Assembly: GCF_030068605.1 (NCBI RefSeq)
Contig: NZ_JASJOU010000013.1
Location: 215,374-279,373 of the forward strand
DNA: 64,000 nt
Direction of reading: 5' to 3'
From: Xanthocytophaga agilis
Lineage (GTDB): Bacteria > Bacteroidota > Bacteroidia > Cytophagales > 172606-1
A program made the position numbers and the translations under genes. Positions 1-8,389 of the stretch are shown one piece after another. Numbering within the stretch: the first letter of the stretch is position 1; each line of letters begins with the position of its first letter. The notes beneath the pieces are model-generated. The model was given only the letters and a program-made list of their open reading frames with translations. It was not told where the DNA came from and did no database searches.

Positions 1-2312
1 CGCTCAATAAAAGAGGTTGTATCCAGTACATTCAGAATACCGATCATATCATTATACTGCTTCTGAAACTGTGCCTGAGGATCGGCAGGCCAGGACTCAG
101 TAGTCCAGTTGGCCCCATTGTTCCATTCTGTAATCCAGAGTGGACGTTTCACCCGGTCATAAATACTCTTTAATTGAGAATACCATTGTTGCGGAGTCAA
201 CCCACCCCAGTAACAGTGTATAGCCACATAATCTACACGGTAGTTGAGTTCGTTGCATTTGCTCATAAAATTTGTAATCCAGCTGTTCTGAGGAGAAGCA
301 GGTGCAGGTGATCCTAACCGTAAGCCAGACTTCATCATCTCAGGCCATTGGGCAATCGCTTCGGCTACTGTCATATTAGCCTGATCCGGGCGGTCTGGTT
401 CATTGAATCCCAGCAGATGATTGACGTTCTGTTTCCCATTCAGCGCTTCCCAGGCAGGCCAACCACCATTCTGACGGATGATAGAATAATGATAGTTGGC
501 CGTTGCCTGCCCGCCTATATTCCAGTCATAATACCAGGTGGATTGTGTCAGATCCAGTGGAGTTCCACCACCAGCCTTACCTTTTTTACTTACCCATTCC
601 CATTTAAATACTCTGATAAAAGAGGTCTTTGCATCCAGGGCCTGAGGCAATGTATTTACAATCAGATCATCATCATTGGCAATGAATACACGACTAAAAC
701 CTGATCCATCCGGATTGGTTGCCAGTGTAGCCATATACCCCCGTTTCAATCGAAAGGACTGAATCTGATTGTCAAAAGTACCCAGATTTTTATGATACGT
801 TTCGATCTCAAATGATCGGGTATCACCCCCAAGATTTGGATCTGTAAATACTTCCAGTGCAGCCTGAGAAGTAATATTGCCATTTGGAATAACAACAGTT
901 CCATTTTTATAGATGGCAATGCGAACAGCCGGATTATTGGCCACAGAAACACCATTAATGGTAACTTTACTAAGCCAGTTGGCTATCACCTCTGAAGGGC
1001 GCACATTATCAAAGAAAAGCCAGGCATTGGAATTTAGGGCCACCGTAGAATTAACCATAGGTACAACCTCTCCTGTTAAATGGAGATCTGTTTTGTCAGG
1101 TACAATGAAGTTAGTATTAAACGTAGTGGGCACCTTAACTACCTGTCCGGTCAGTGTCACATCCTGTTTGGGATGTGTTACAATCTCTGAAGGGGCATAG
1201 GCACCTTCTTCATAGGTTACAGATCTCACCTCCATATCTACAGCTCCATTGGGATAATTCTTACCAAAAATGAATCGGGACTGTACATTCACTTTGGTAA
1301 ACGATAGTTCTGCAATAGAATACAATCCCCAGTCACCTGTAAATGTCAGATAGTAATCACCTGCTTCCTGTGAAGTAAACAGGTAGTTTTCCTGATTTAG
1401 AACACGTGTACCACTGGTATAAAATACATGTTTATCATATCGGCCTGTCACTGTATTGGTTTTTCCAATACCTACTGTAATTGCCTTGCTACTCTGTCCA
1501 TTGGATACATAGGCATGCAACATCGAAAAATCATAGGTAGTATTGGCTTCCAGTGTGACCTTATATCCATACCAGGCATCTTTGTAATCATTGTTGTCCC
1601 AACGGATATATAGTACTCGGCCTGTATAGGGACTGTTGTTATAGGTATGTGTATTGATAGTGGTTGTTACATCCATATACCGAGATCCACTGGTACCATT
1701 GGCGGTATTAAATAAATTGGCAGTAGTGCCTAATAGCGTCCATCCATACTCACTGGGTTTGCCAGATGTAGAGGTAGATGTCCCAGCCCAGTTTGGCATC
1801 AGATTCACAGAATCTTTTACCACATTCAGAAGGTTGTTAACTTCTACTCCATCTACAATGTCTTTGACTGCTGCTACAGGTTGAGACTGAATAAACACTC
1901 CATTCTGATAGATATAGGCAATATTACTCTTGACAGCAACCCGGATCAGTTGTTCTTCATCTTTTTTGGCAGCAGATAAGGTTTTTGCATTGCCCAATGG
2001 TGATGTAGATTTCAACAATGCGGAATCCAGTGATAACCGAAATCCTTTTAGTTTTGAATTACGAGCTTCAATATCCAATCCACGTCCTGTAGCTGCATGT
2101 ATAGTAGCAGCTACTTCAAGTGTAAAATCATTGGCAATTGGCCGTTGTTTGACTACTGTATCAATTTGAGCAGGCTGTGAAAAAGCTTTATTTGAAAGCA
2201 GAACCTGTGACAATGTGGTCTTAGTTGGCAGGTTGGGACTTTGAGCTGTTACATACTTGCCATAGAGGCTCAGTAGCATGACAAGTGCACTTGTAAAAAT
2301 ACGTCTACTCAT
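1..2312 (-). CDS. Secreted Asl1-like glycoside hydrolase (GH128-type fold), C-terminus beyond window edge
   Basis: I translated this frame by hand; it is open for about 770 codons from an ATG at 2312 and runs off the left edge. Residues 1-23 form a signal peptide ending near VTAQ, so the protein is exported. About 540 residues of beta-rich, carbohydrate-binding-like sequence follow. The last 180 visible residues match the Asl1-like/GH128 catalytic core: LLGFNEPDRPDQ (Glu as likely acid/base), a VAIHCYW strand, and LWITEWNNG (Glu as likely nucleophile). Family members cleave beta-1,3-glucans; the substrate here is inferred. A type IX secretion tail may lie outside the window. There is no neighbour on the same strand to suggest an operon. 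Confidence 0.85.
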   Translation of the reverse strand, partial: MSRRIFTSALVMLLSLYGKYVTAQSPNLPTKTTLSQVLLSNKAFSQPAQIDTVVKQRPIANDFTLEVAATIHAATGRGLDIEARNSKLKGFRLSLDSALLKSTSPLGNAKTLSAAKKDEEQLIRVAVKSNIAYIYQNGVFIQSQPVAAVKDIVDGVEVNNLLNVVKDSVNLMPNWAGTSTSTSGKPSEYGWTLLGTTANLFNTANGTSGSRYMDVTTTINTHTYNNSPYTGRVLYIRWDNNDYKDAWYGYKVTLEANTTYDFSMLHAYVSNGQSSKAITVGIGKTNTVTGRYDKHVFYTSGTRVLNQENYLFTSQEAGDYYLTFTGDWGLYSIAELSFTKVNVQSRFIFGKNYPNGAVDMEVRSVTYEEGAYAPSEIVTHPKQDVTLTGQVVKVPTTFNTNFIVPDKTDLHLTGEVVPMVNSTVALNSNAWLFFDNVRPSEVIANWLSKVTINGVSVANNPAVRIAIYKNGTVVIPNGNITSQAALEVFTDPNLGGDTRSFEIETYHKNLGTFDNQIQSFRLKRGYMATLATNPDGSGFSRVFIANDDDLIVNTLPQALDAKTSFIRVFKWEWVSKKGKAGGGTPLDLTQSTWYYDWNIGGQATANYHYSIIRQNGGWPAWEALNGKQNVNHLLGFNEPDRPDQANMTVAEAIAQWPEMMKSGLRLGSPAPASPQNSWITNFMSKCNELNYRVDYVAIHCYWGGLTPQQWYSQLKSIYDRVKRPLWITEWNNGANWTTESWPADPQAQFQKQYNDMIGILNVLDTTSFIE

Positions 2313-2700
2313 AAAGAAAAAAGTTTAGGTAAAAAAAGTGTTAAAAATCCTGCTCCGGTTTCTATTCGGAACAGCACATGGCAGATGTATGCATTCGTGG
2401 ATTATGAATACATGGATAAAAATCACCTGCTTTTAAAATGTATGTAAGGCGCTCGCTTTACTAACAATAATTCAATAAAATGAAATAATAATCCAAAATT
2501 ACACGATACAGAGAAGATACAGAGGGGCATTTTCGTCAAAAAGAGGGGGATAAATACTTCGGCAACAAAGTCTTATGAGAACTAGACTTAGATAGGATGT
2601 TTGGAACCTACATCATGAAGAACGTATATCGAATAGAGCCTTAAAATAACTTAAGTCATGCTATATGTAAGGGTGTGACTGTCTTCCAAGAGGGCTCTTC
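2313..2700. other. Intergenic region upstream of the Asl1-like hydrolase
   Basis: This stretch has no convincing ORF. On the minus strand a box TAATTTTG (2501-2494) fits the Bacteroidota -7 consensus TAnnTTTG and could start the hydrolase transcript, giving a leader of about 180 nt, but I see no good -33 TTG at the right distance. The rest is AT-rich with nothing recognisable. Confidence 0.35.
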
Positions 2701-2911
2701 TTTTTGCGCATAGTTTACAGCAAACTATTTTTTAGTCATGACCTGGCAGCATGTCTGGTCAATGAGCAGATTGCGTTTTATTCATGGCAATTTTTATTTT
2801 GACTGGAGTTCCGATCAATTTTTTGTTTGCGCATAACTCACCGCAAAAACAAAATATGATCGGAATTAACCGCAAAGTTTTTCTTGCTGTGAATAAAACG
2901 CAAGAGTAAAG
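2701..2911. repeat. Dispersed hairpin repeat, copy 1
   Basis: This non-coding element recurs at 56491-56695. It opens with TTTTTGCGCATAGTTTACAG and a CAAACTATTTTTT run. It contains nested inverted repeats: outer arms TTGCGTTTTATTCATGGCAA (2771-2790) and TTGCTGTGAATAAAACGCAA (2884-2903), inner arms TTCCGATCA (2809-2817) and TGATCGGAA (2857-2865). Between the inner arms lies TTTGCGCATAACTCACCGC, which also echoes the left end. The first 30 bp and the inner hairpin are the parts shared with copy 2. It may be a small structured RNA, a non-autonomous mobile element or a REP-like repeat. Confidence 0.75.
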
Positions 2912-3003
2912 ACTTATTGTGTCCTATATCTTTTTCAACTGGGAAGTTGTAGGAACAGTATATTTTTATCTCTCAGAAACCACAAATTACTCTATTTGTC
3001 ATA

Positions 3004-3044
3004 TCTGTCCCGCCCTGGCGGGAAGTTTCTTTCAGAAGGACAGA
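3004..3044. repeat. Nested GC-rich hairpin
   Basis: TCTGT (3004-3008) pairs with ACAGA (3040-3044), enclosing the hairpin CCCGCC-CT-GGCGGG (3009-3022). It is clearly more GC-rich than its surroundings. It lies between the hairpin repeat and the PepSY gene end, so it could terminate the PepSY transcript, although there is no U-tract directly after it. Confidence 0.4.
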
Positions 3045-3146
3045 ATGGGTTGCAGAGTGCTCCTCCTGAAGTTGGCAATCATGAACCAGGCAATTGGCTA
3101 GCTAAAAGTTAAAATAACTCAAATTGACTTATTAGATGAACAAACC

Positions 3147-4418
3147 TTATGCGCTCTTCATTACCTCTGCTAGTACAGGTCGTTTTTTCGATGTGTTTGT
3201 ATTTTTTCTCTTCTCCTTCTTCCCTTTTCCGAGCCATATAAGTACGCCTGTTACAGGTAAACTTGTGGCAATCAGACAAGCCAGAAAGTACAGACATTTG
3301 GTAAATGTCCCAAAGATTTCACCTGTGTGAATTGCCTTAACAGAAGAAAGCAGTTTTTGGCTAAATGATAAATCCGAATAGGGTTTTAAATCCAGCACAG
3401 CCCCTGAATATTGATCCAGCACTACTCTGTCAATACCTGAACAGGTGAAAAAGCCATCCTGGTATTTTTGAACAGCATAAGATCCTTCTGCGTCTTTTGG
3501 CAACATTATCCTCATATTTCCAGCATAGGAATACAGAGTAGACGTCTGTGAGATAATTCTCTCCAGGCTAAGTGGCTCTTTATATTGAATTTCAGACAAA
3601 AAGGTATTCTCTTTGGAAAAAGGTTTAGCATGAAGCAAAGCCTGAGCACCTTCTTTGTACCACTTAAAAGCAAAATAAGGCCCTGTAGTAGCCATAATAG
3701 TCACAAACAGGAATGCATAAAATCCTAAGGTCTTATGCAGATCAAAATTGATCCGTTTCCAGCTTGCATCCATTTTAATTTTAAATCCGATTTCCCACGC
3801 ATGCCATTTTTTCCAGCTGGATACCTTGGCGGGCAACCAGAGAATAAAACCGGTAATCTGTAAGAAAAGCATCAGAATACAGGCTGTTCCGGTAATAGCC
3901 CCTCCAATATCTTTATTTTCAATCAGCAGCCATCGATGTAGTTGCAATACTTTAGCAAAGAATTGAACAGAAGGTGTTTTGGCATCTCCCTGAATAATTC
4001 CAGAATAGGGATTTACCAGATAGCTTTTAACCTTTTCTTTTTCCCCTTCACCTTTCTTTGGTCCTTTAGAAAGCTTTGTTTTATGTTCTTCTTTCTCTTT
4101 TGCTTCCGAGGGTTTGTTATTTTTGGGTATAAGAGTAAAAGTCCAGGCCTGATCAGGCTGCTGAGGTATCTGAATGGTAGTCACCTGCCCCTTCATCTCC
4201 CTTTCTACAATACGTTTTAAACTATCTGCTGGTAATGGATTTTTGTCTTCTGAAACTTTCACATAAAACCGATCGTGATCAATCCATTGGGTAATCTCCC
4301 GTTGAAAGGCATACAGGGTTCCGCTTATACACATTACTACCAGTACCAAAGCACTTGGTATACCTAACCAGAGGTGGAGATCATTAATAAAGTTGCGAAA
4401 CGAGTATTTTTTCTTCAT
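3147..4418 (-). CDS. PepSY-associated TM domain protein (iron-uptake-type membrane protein)
   Basis: The 423-residue protein has the usual length and plan of PepSY_TM proteins: a first membrane helix at about 14-38 with the conserved LHLWLG motif, a PepSY-like periplasmic part, helices near 165-200 and 235-262, and a last helix near 370-400 preceded by IHTGE. Relatives are often encoded beside TonB-dependent siderophore receptors and may reduce or handle ferric complexes at the inner membrane; no such receptor lies next to it here. A Lys/Glu-rich insert at about 103-130 is unusually charged and looks like a flexible linker. The start is supported by a TAnnTTTG box at 4459-4452. Confidence 0.85.
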   Translation of the reverse strand: MKKKYSFRNFINDLHLWLGIPSALVLVVMCISGTLYAFQREITQWIDHDRFYVKVSEDKNPLPADSLKRIVEREMKGQVTTIQIPQQPDQAWTFTLIPKNNKPSEAKEKEEHKTKLSKGPKKGEGEKEKVKSYLVNPYSGIIQGDAKTPSVQFFAKVLQLHRWLLIENKDIGGAITGTACILMLFLQITGFILWLPAKVSSWKKWHAWEIGFKIKMDASWKRINFDLHKTLGFYAFLFVTIMATTGPYFAFKWYKEGAQALLHAKPFSKENTFLSEIQYKEPLSLERIISQTSTLYSYAGNMRIMLPKDAEGSYAVQKYQDGFFTCSGIDRVVLDQYSGAVLDLKPYSDLSFSQKLLSSVKAIHTGEIFGTFTKCLYFLACLIATSLPVTGVLIWLGKGKKEKRKNTNTSKKRPVLAEVMKSA

Positions 4419-4451
4419 TCAGTATTTCAGTTTCTGGCATATTACAGTGGA

Positions 4452-4459
4452 CAAATCTA
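4452..4459 (-). promoter_or_regulatory. Candidate -7 box of the PepSY gene
   Basis: Read on the minus strand the sequence is TAGATTTG, an exact fit to the Bacteroidota primary-sigma -7 consensus TAnnTTTG, 34 nt upstream of the ATG at 4418. No clear TTG -33 element was seen. Confidence 0.4.
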
Positions 4460-4520
4460 TCCATATTATTTGAATAGAACTACTCCCGATAAATTCCAAA
4501 AATAGTTATCAACTAATAAA

Positions 4521-4871
4521 CATGAGTCATCCCGAATTTTGAGTAAAAAGGTGTCATTAAGAAAGTAAGAACAAATGTCACAAAGAGAGCAAAGATGCCT
4601 TCAATCGCGAAAGGCAGTGTAGGTGCGTAAGGTGTCCTTTTCCCACGAGGTTGGCCCATGGCCTTGCGGGCAGAAGAATCGGGAAAAGGTGCCCTTTTTG
4701 CTCATACACAAATCTGGCTCACCAAACTCTCGTTTGGTGCCCTGTTTTTTGGGCAAGCAAAAAATGAAGAAGACTGTGGAAGAATGATGTTTGGAGAAAT
4801 AAACTCAAGCCCACATTTTTAAAAATATAGGCTTGGGTTTTACTCATATCTAATATTCGGGATGACTCATG
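4521..4871. mobile_element. MITE-like element with 17-bp terminal inverted repeats
   Basis: CATGAGTCATCCCGAAT (4521-4537) and its perfect reverse complement (4855-4871) bound 351 bp without a credible ORF. A second pair, GAGTAAAA and TTTTACTC, continues the symmetry inward. The interior is rich in small stem-loops (CACCAAA/TTTGGTG, TGCCC/GGGCA, CAAGCC/GGCTTG) and is more GC-rich than the flanks. No target-site duplication is visible. The outer ten bases CATGAGTCAT recur as an inverted pair at 36904-37002. It may be a non-autonomous transposable element or a structured RNA. Confidence 0.55.
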
Positions 4872-4906
4872 CTACTATCTTTAGAAAGGATATTGTAACC
4901 TACTAT

Positions 4907-7543
4907 TTATTCATTGCGCAGACTTTTGACAGGATTTTCCAAAGCCGCTTTGATGCTCTGAAAACTAACCGTCAACAAGGCAATAGTCATAGCCAACACA
5001 CCAGCCATCACAAATACCCACCAATCCATATCAATCTTATACACAAAATCCTGTAACCATCGGTGCATGGCATACCAGGCTATAGGAGAAGCAATCAGAA
5101 AGGCAATTACCACCAGTTTCAGAAAATCTTTCGATAATAACGCAACCAGACTGCTTATCGTAGCGCCCAGCACCTTACGGATTCCCATCTCTTTGGTACG
5201 TTGAGTGACTACAAATGACACTAAACCAAATAATCCCAAACAGCCTATAAAAATACCCACACAAGCAAATAGAATCAGGAAATTAGAAAATTTGCGTTCA
5301 TTGTCATACAAGGCACGTAAGTCGTCATCCAGAAATTTGGGTTCGTAATAATCGTTAGGAAACAAAGTCTGCCAGTGGGTACGAATATGTTGTAACGCAG
5401 CTTGCTTTTGAGCAGGATCAATACGAATACTTGCTGTTTTGAAGTTCCAGGAAGCATAAAAATAGGCATGTGCCTGTAAGTTGCTCCGCAGATCTTCCGA
5501 ATGATAATCTTTCACGACACCTACAACAGTTGCTTTCATTCCCCAAAATTCCAGTCGTTCTCCCAGCACTTTCTCCATATTCTGAAATCCCATGTCATGC
5601 GCTGCCTTTTCATTAATTACAATCGGAATAGACGAAGTATGGCCCTGAGCAGTATCTGTTGCGGTAATGGAACGACCTGCTGCCAGTGAAATTTTAAAGA
5701 ACCGGAAGTAGCTGGTATCTATATGCTGTAATCGAAAAGTCTCTTCACCATTTGGAAGGCCAGAGTATAATACATTGCCCCACCAATGATCCCGATGACT
5801 GGCTGGAGTGGTCAACCCAAAAGTAACATCTTTGATTTCCGGATGCCCTAACAACTGATGACGAAAACGTTCCCGAATCACACCATCCCTACGATCTGGC
5901 ATTCGAACTGTAATGATAGCTCTCTTATCAAAGCCCAAATCTTTCTGATAAAAGTATTGCACCTGTTTTATCCCAAAAAACATACAAATCACCAACACCT
6001 GAGCAATAACAAACTGAGTTACTACTAATGACTCCCGCAAGGAAAAACGCTGTCTGTTAATAATTACGAACTGACTCTTCAATACTTTGATTGGCTCAAA
6101 CCCAGACAACAGCAGTGCCGGATAAAATCCTGACAAAAAGGTTATCACAATGCCACCACCCAATAAAAACAACAGCGTACTGATATTCCAGACAGGAGCT
6201 AATGCTACTTTGGTATTTAGCAACAGATCCGCATACTGTACCAGTTGTGAAGCAATCAAACTTCCCAGAATCAAAGCAGCAAATACCAGCAAAAAAGTTT
6301 CTCCAAAAAACTGCATAATAATATGCATCCTGCTGCTTCCAAGTACCTTACGAATACCGATTTCACGACTTCGCTGCACTGCCTGTACTGTAGCCAGATT
6401 AATAAAATTAATACAGGCTATTATCACCAAAAAACCAGCAATACTACTCAATGTATATAGAGTCCACTTAGGCATAGCATAGTTAAACGGATCATTGGTT
6501 GTATCAAAGTGCATTTGACTGAGTGGCTGTAATTCGTATGAAGCAACGTCTGACTCTTCATGATGTTTTTGAATTAATTTTGTAAGCTCTCTGGCAATCG
6601 CTTCTGAAGAAGTTCCGGCCTTCAACAAGACAAAGCCCTGATTCATAGAATCTCCTCCACCCCAATAATCATCATTCTTAAATTCAGGCTGAAGCTGTTT
6701 TAATGTTTCTCTGGAAACAATCATCTGCATTGGGAACCCCGTTTGTACAGGCATTTTGTGAATAACTCCTGTAACTATCAGGTCTACAGCATTCTCATAT
6801 CGAATCACTTTGCCCATAGCATCCCCATTAAATAACCGTTGGGCTGTTTCATCATCGATTACTACCTGCCCGGGAGCATTCAGTGACTGGCCAGGAGAAC
6901 CTTTCAGCCAGGTTATATCCAGCATCTCCAGCAATTCTGGCGGGGCAAAAAATGTATTTTTCTGCTGATATACCTGATTATTTACTTTAATCGTAGTAGC
7001 TTCCATTCCATAGAGATTAGCAGCCTTCTCTACACCAGGCAAGTGCTCCTGCAAGGTTTTGATCACTCCCTGTGGCGTATGTGATTGTCGCTCTCCAAAC
7101 TTATCCGTAGACCGAATGTGATAAATGCGATCGACATTTGTATGAAACCTGTCAAAACTATACTCAAACCGCACAATCCAGAACAATACAATAGCAACGC
7201 CCAATCCAAGACTTAGACCTATCAGATTGATGGTGGAATATAGTCTGCTCTTTTGCAGATTCCGAAAAGCCACTTTAAAATAATTTCGTATCATATCCGG
7301 AGAAAATAAAGGTGAAGAAAAACGATCTTGCTTATGTTTAATGGCAAATGGACGAATAAATCCCAGTACATCACGCCAATAATTCAGATGTGCATTGAAC
7401 AAACCTTTCTTTTCAAGCTGGTAATAAAACTCTTCGTGCAAGTCCCCCTGAATATCTTCCAGTTTATCAGGTGAGCAAAACCACTCCAGAAATCTATCTG
7501 CCCATACAGGCGGAGAGGGACTCATTCTGAAAAACCTTTTCAT
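4907..7543 (-). CDS. FtsX/MacB-type ABC transporter permease with Bacteroidetes prefix domain
   Basis: The 878-residue protein has two FtsX/MacB repeats. Residues 1-75 are the permease prefix domain (WADRFLEWFCSPDKLEDIQGD), followed by a membrane helix near 100-120, a MacB-PCD extracytoplasmic domain, a three-helix FtsX core at about 375-500, a second PCD domain, and a C-terminal FtsX core (about 755-870) containing TKEMGIRKVLGA. Such permeases are thought to export or move lipids, peptides or toxins across the periplasm (mechanotransmission). No ATPase gene is adjacent. The start overlaps the PadR stop codon by 4 bp (ATGA), so the two are translationally coupled. Confidence 0.9.
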   Translation of the reverse strand: MKRFFRMSPSPPVWADRFLEWFCSPDKLEDIQGDLHEEFYYQLEKKGLFNAHLNYWRDVLGFIRPFAIKHKQDRFSSPLFSPDMIRNYFKVAFRNLQKSRLYSTINLIGLSLGLGVAIVLFWIVRFEYSFDRFHTNVDRIYHIRSTDKFGERQSHTPQGVIKTLQEHLPGVEKAANLYGMEATTIKVNNQVYQQKNTFFAPPELLEMLDITWLKGSPGQSLNAPGQVVIDDETAQRLFNGDAMGKVIRYENAVDLIVTGVIHKMPVQTGFPMQMIVSRETLKQLQPEFKNDDYWGGGDSMNQGFVLLKAGTSSEAIARELTKLIQKHHEESDVASYELQPLSQMHFDTTNDPFNYAMPKWTLYTLSSIAGFLVIIACINFINLATVQAVQRSREIGIRKVLGSSRMHIIMQFFGETFLLVFAALILGSLIASQLVQYADLLLNTKVALAPVWNISTLLFLLGGGIVITFLSGFYPALLLSGFEPIKVLKSQFVIINRQRFSLRESLVVTQFVIAQVLVICMFFGIKQVQYFYQKDLGFDKRAIITVRMPDRRDGVIRERFRHQLLGHPEIKDVTFGLTTPASHRDHWWGNVLYSGLPNGEETFRLQHIDTSYFRFFKISLAAGRSITATDTAQGHTSSIPIVINEKAAHDMGFQNMEKVLGERLEFWGMKATVVGVVKDYHSEDLRSNLQAHAYFYASWNFKTASIRIDPAQKQAALQHIRTHWQTLFPNDYYEPKFLDDDLRALYDNERKFSNFLILFACVGIFIGCLGLFGLVSFVVTQRTKEMGIRKVLGATISSLVALLSKDFLKLVVIAFLIASPIAWYAMHRWLQDFVYKIDMDWWVFVMAGVLAMTIALLTVSFQSIKAALENPVKSLRNE

Positions 7544-7878
7544 ATACTGGTAGCAGGTTTAAATGAATCTGGTAGTAGATTCCACAGATGGTTACGTACA
7601 GAATGAATATCCTGTAATGTCTGACGGCCATAAGCAGTAACTACAAACAAGCGTTTCCGTCTTCCTCCCCGTTCTGCTGTAGCCTCTCCCATTTCTGAAG
7701 ATACCATACCCTTTTCCTCCAATCGATGAAGGGCAGCATGTACCTGATTTAGCCGCACTGAACGACCTGTTTGTTCCACAATTTCATGTGTAATACTTAC
7801 TCCATAGGCAGTTGCATCCAGTAAGGCTACTGTAAGAAGTACTAGCTCTTCAAATTCTCCTAGATAGGTTCTTTTCAT
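7540..7878 (-). CDS. PadR-family transcriptional regulator
   Basis: The 112-residue protein is a winged-helix regulator: EFEELVLLTVALLDATAYGVSITHEI at the N-terminus and the HAALHRLEEKGMVSSEMG recognition-helix/wing region, both typical of PadR. It is the first gene of a two-gene operon with the FtsX permease, an arrangement seen repeatedly in Bacteroidota and Acidobacteria, and probably controls expression of the permease. Its own upstream region holds a sigma-54-like promoter and tandem repeats, so it is likely under both an activator and its own repression. Confidence 0.9.
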   Translation of the reverse strand: MKRTYLGEFEELVLLTVALLDATAYGVSITHEIVEQTGRSVRLNQVHAALHRLEEKGMVSSEMGEATAERGGRRKRLFVVTAYGRQTLQDIHSVRNHLWNLLPDSFKPATSI

Positions 7879-7917
7879 GATTAGTTCCGGAATTTTCTAT
7901 TTGTTCCATTTTTGCTG

Positions 7918-7934
7918 ATCAAATCCTTTGCCAA
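7918..7934 (-). promoter_or_regulatory. Candidate sigma-54 promoter of the PadR-permease operon
   Basis: On the minus strand the sequence reads TTGGCAAAGGATTTGAT. It matches the sigma-54 -24 element (TTGGCA) with the correct 10-nt GG to -12 spacing, but the -12 dinucleotide is GA instead of GC. It lies 40 nt upstream of the PadR start codon and 60-115 bp downstream of the tandem repeats at 7995-8032. Confidence 0.45.
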
Positions 7935-7994
7935 TTCTATAAAACCCCACCAGAGCGCTTCAAAGTAGTTTTCTGGAAAAATGGCCCAGTAGAG

Positions 7995-8032
7995 ATGTTC
8001 TAAAACGGACACATCATGTACTAAAACGAACA
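7995..8032 (-). promoter_or_regulatory. Tandem 17-bp sites, candidate enhancer for a sigma-54 activator
   Basis: ATGTTCTAAAACGGACA (7995-8011) and ATGTACTAAAACGAACA (8016-8032) are direct repeats identical at 15 of 17 positions, spaced 21 bp centre to centre, which is two helical turns. Each is a weak palindrome (TGT-N-C ... G-N-ACA). The position, upstream of a sigma-54-like promoter and in phase, is that expected for an enhancer-binding protein. A PadR operator is the alternative. Confidence 0.5.
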
Positions 8033-8206
8033 CTGATAGACAAGAGCAAAAAAAACGCAGAGCATGAAAGCACAGTGGACAAACATCATAATTGAATCCC
8101 ACTTCACTTTGATAATACAGGAAATCTTACAAGATCTATGAGTGGCTATTATCAGTATGTTAAAAAAAATTTACGCATATGTTATGAAATTCCAGTTGAA
8201 GTAATT

Positions 8207-8214
8207 TATATTTG
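8207..8214 (+). promoter_or_regulatory. -7 box of the leader peptide/dioxygenase transcript
   Basis: TATATTTG fits TAnnTTTG exactly and lies 28 nt before the small ORF at 8243. A TTG is present upstream but closer than the usual spacing. Confidence 0.45.
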
Positions 8215-8242
8215 CATATAATCTCTATAAAGTTAATAGACT

Positions 8243-8305
8243 ATGAAAACGAATACTATAAATTTATTTTTTCATTTTTTGTCTGGCTACCGATGTTGTT
8301 GCTAA
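8243..8305 (+). CDS. 20-codon ORF ending in Cys-Cys-Cys, candidate leader peptide
   Basis: ATG...TAA encodes MKTNTINLFFHFLSGYRCCC. It starts just after a TAnnTTTG box, ends in three consecutive cysteine codons (TGT TGT TGC), is followed at once by a 7-bp hairpin (8310-8332), and precedes the dioxygenase gene by 84 nt. In mycobacteria, upstream ORFs with a terminal poly-Cys tract sense cysteine supply by ribosome stalling and couple it to sulfur genes; a similar role here is inferred. No strong ribosome binding site is seen, which is normal in this phylum. It is too short for ordinary gene finders. Confidence 0.45.
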   Translation: MKTNTINLFFHFLSGYRCCC

Positions 8306-8309
8306 CTAC

Positions 8310-8332
8310 TAAGCAGACTCTAATACTGCTTA
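8310..8332 (+). promoter_or_regulatory. Hairpin after the poly-Cys ORF
   Basis: TAAGCAG (8310-8316) pairs with CTGCTTA (8326-8332) around a 9-nt loop, five nt after the stop codon of the leader ORF. It could take part in attenuation, since a ribosome held on the Cys codons would cover its left arm. Confidence 0.35.
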
Positions 8333-8389
8333 TCCCAAGAATTATTAAGTACAACATTAATTAGTATCTATCCTTAAAAGAACACTATC

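Noticed and set aside
2919..3101. 60-codon open frame next to hairpin repeat copy 1
   Set aside because: It runs through the CCCGCC/GGCGGG hairpin and has no coding character.
4560..4850. Possible tRNA or remnant rRNA inside the 4521-4871 element
   Set aside because: Several stem-loops are present, but no cloverleaf, T-loop GTTCRA motif or rRNA signature could be found.
7881..8102. 73-codon minus-strand open frame upstream of PadR
   Set aside because: It overlaps the proposed sigma-54 promoter and tandem sites, has no family likeness, and a composition (CSCLSV, FHALRFFC) expected of translated regulatory DNA.
8243..8305. Reading the poly-Cys ORF as a lasso or ribosomally made peptide precursor
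   Set aside because: There is no modification enzyme of a known peptide class nearby; the dioxygenase alone is not enough. A leader role fits the hairpin and spacing better.
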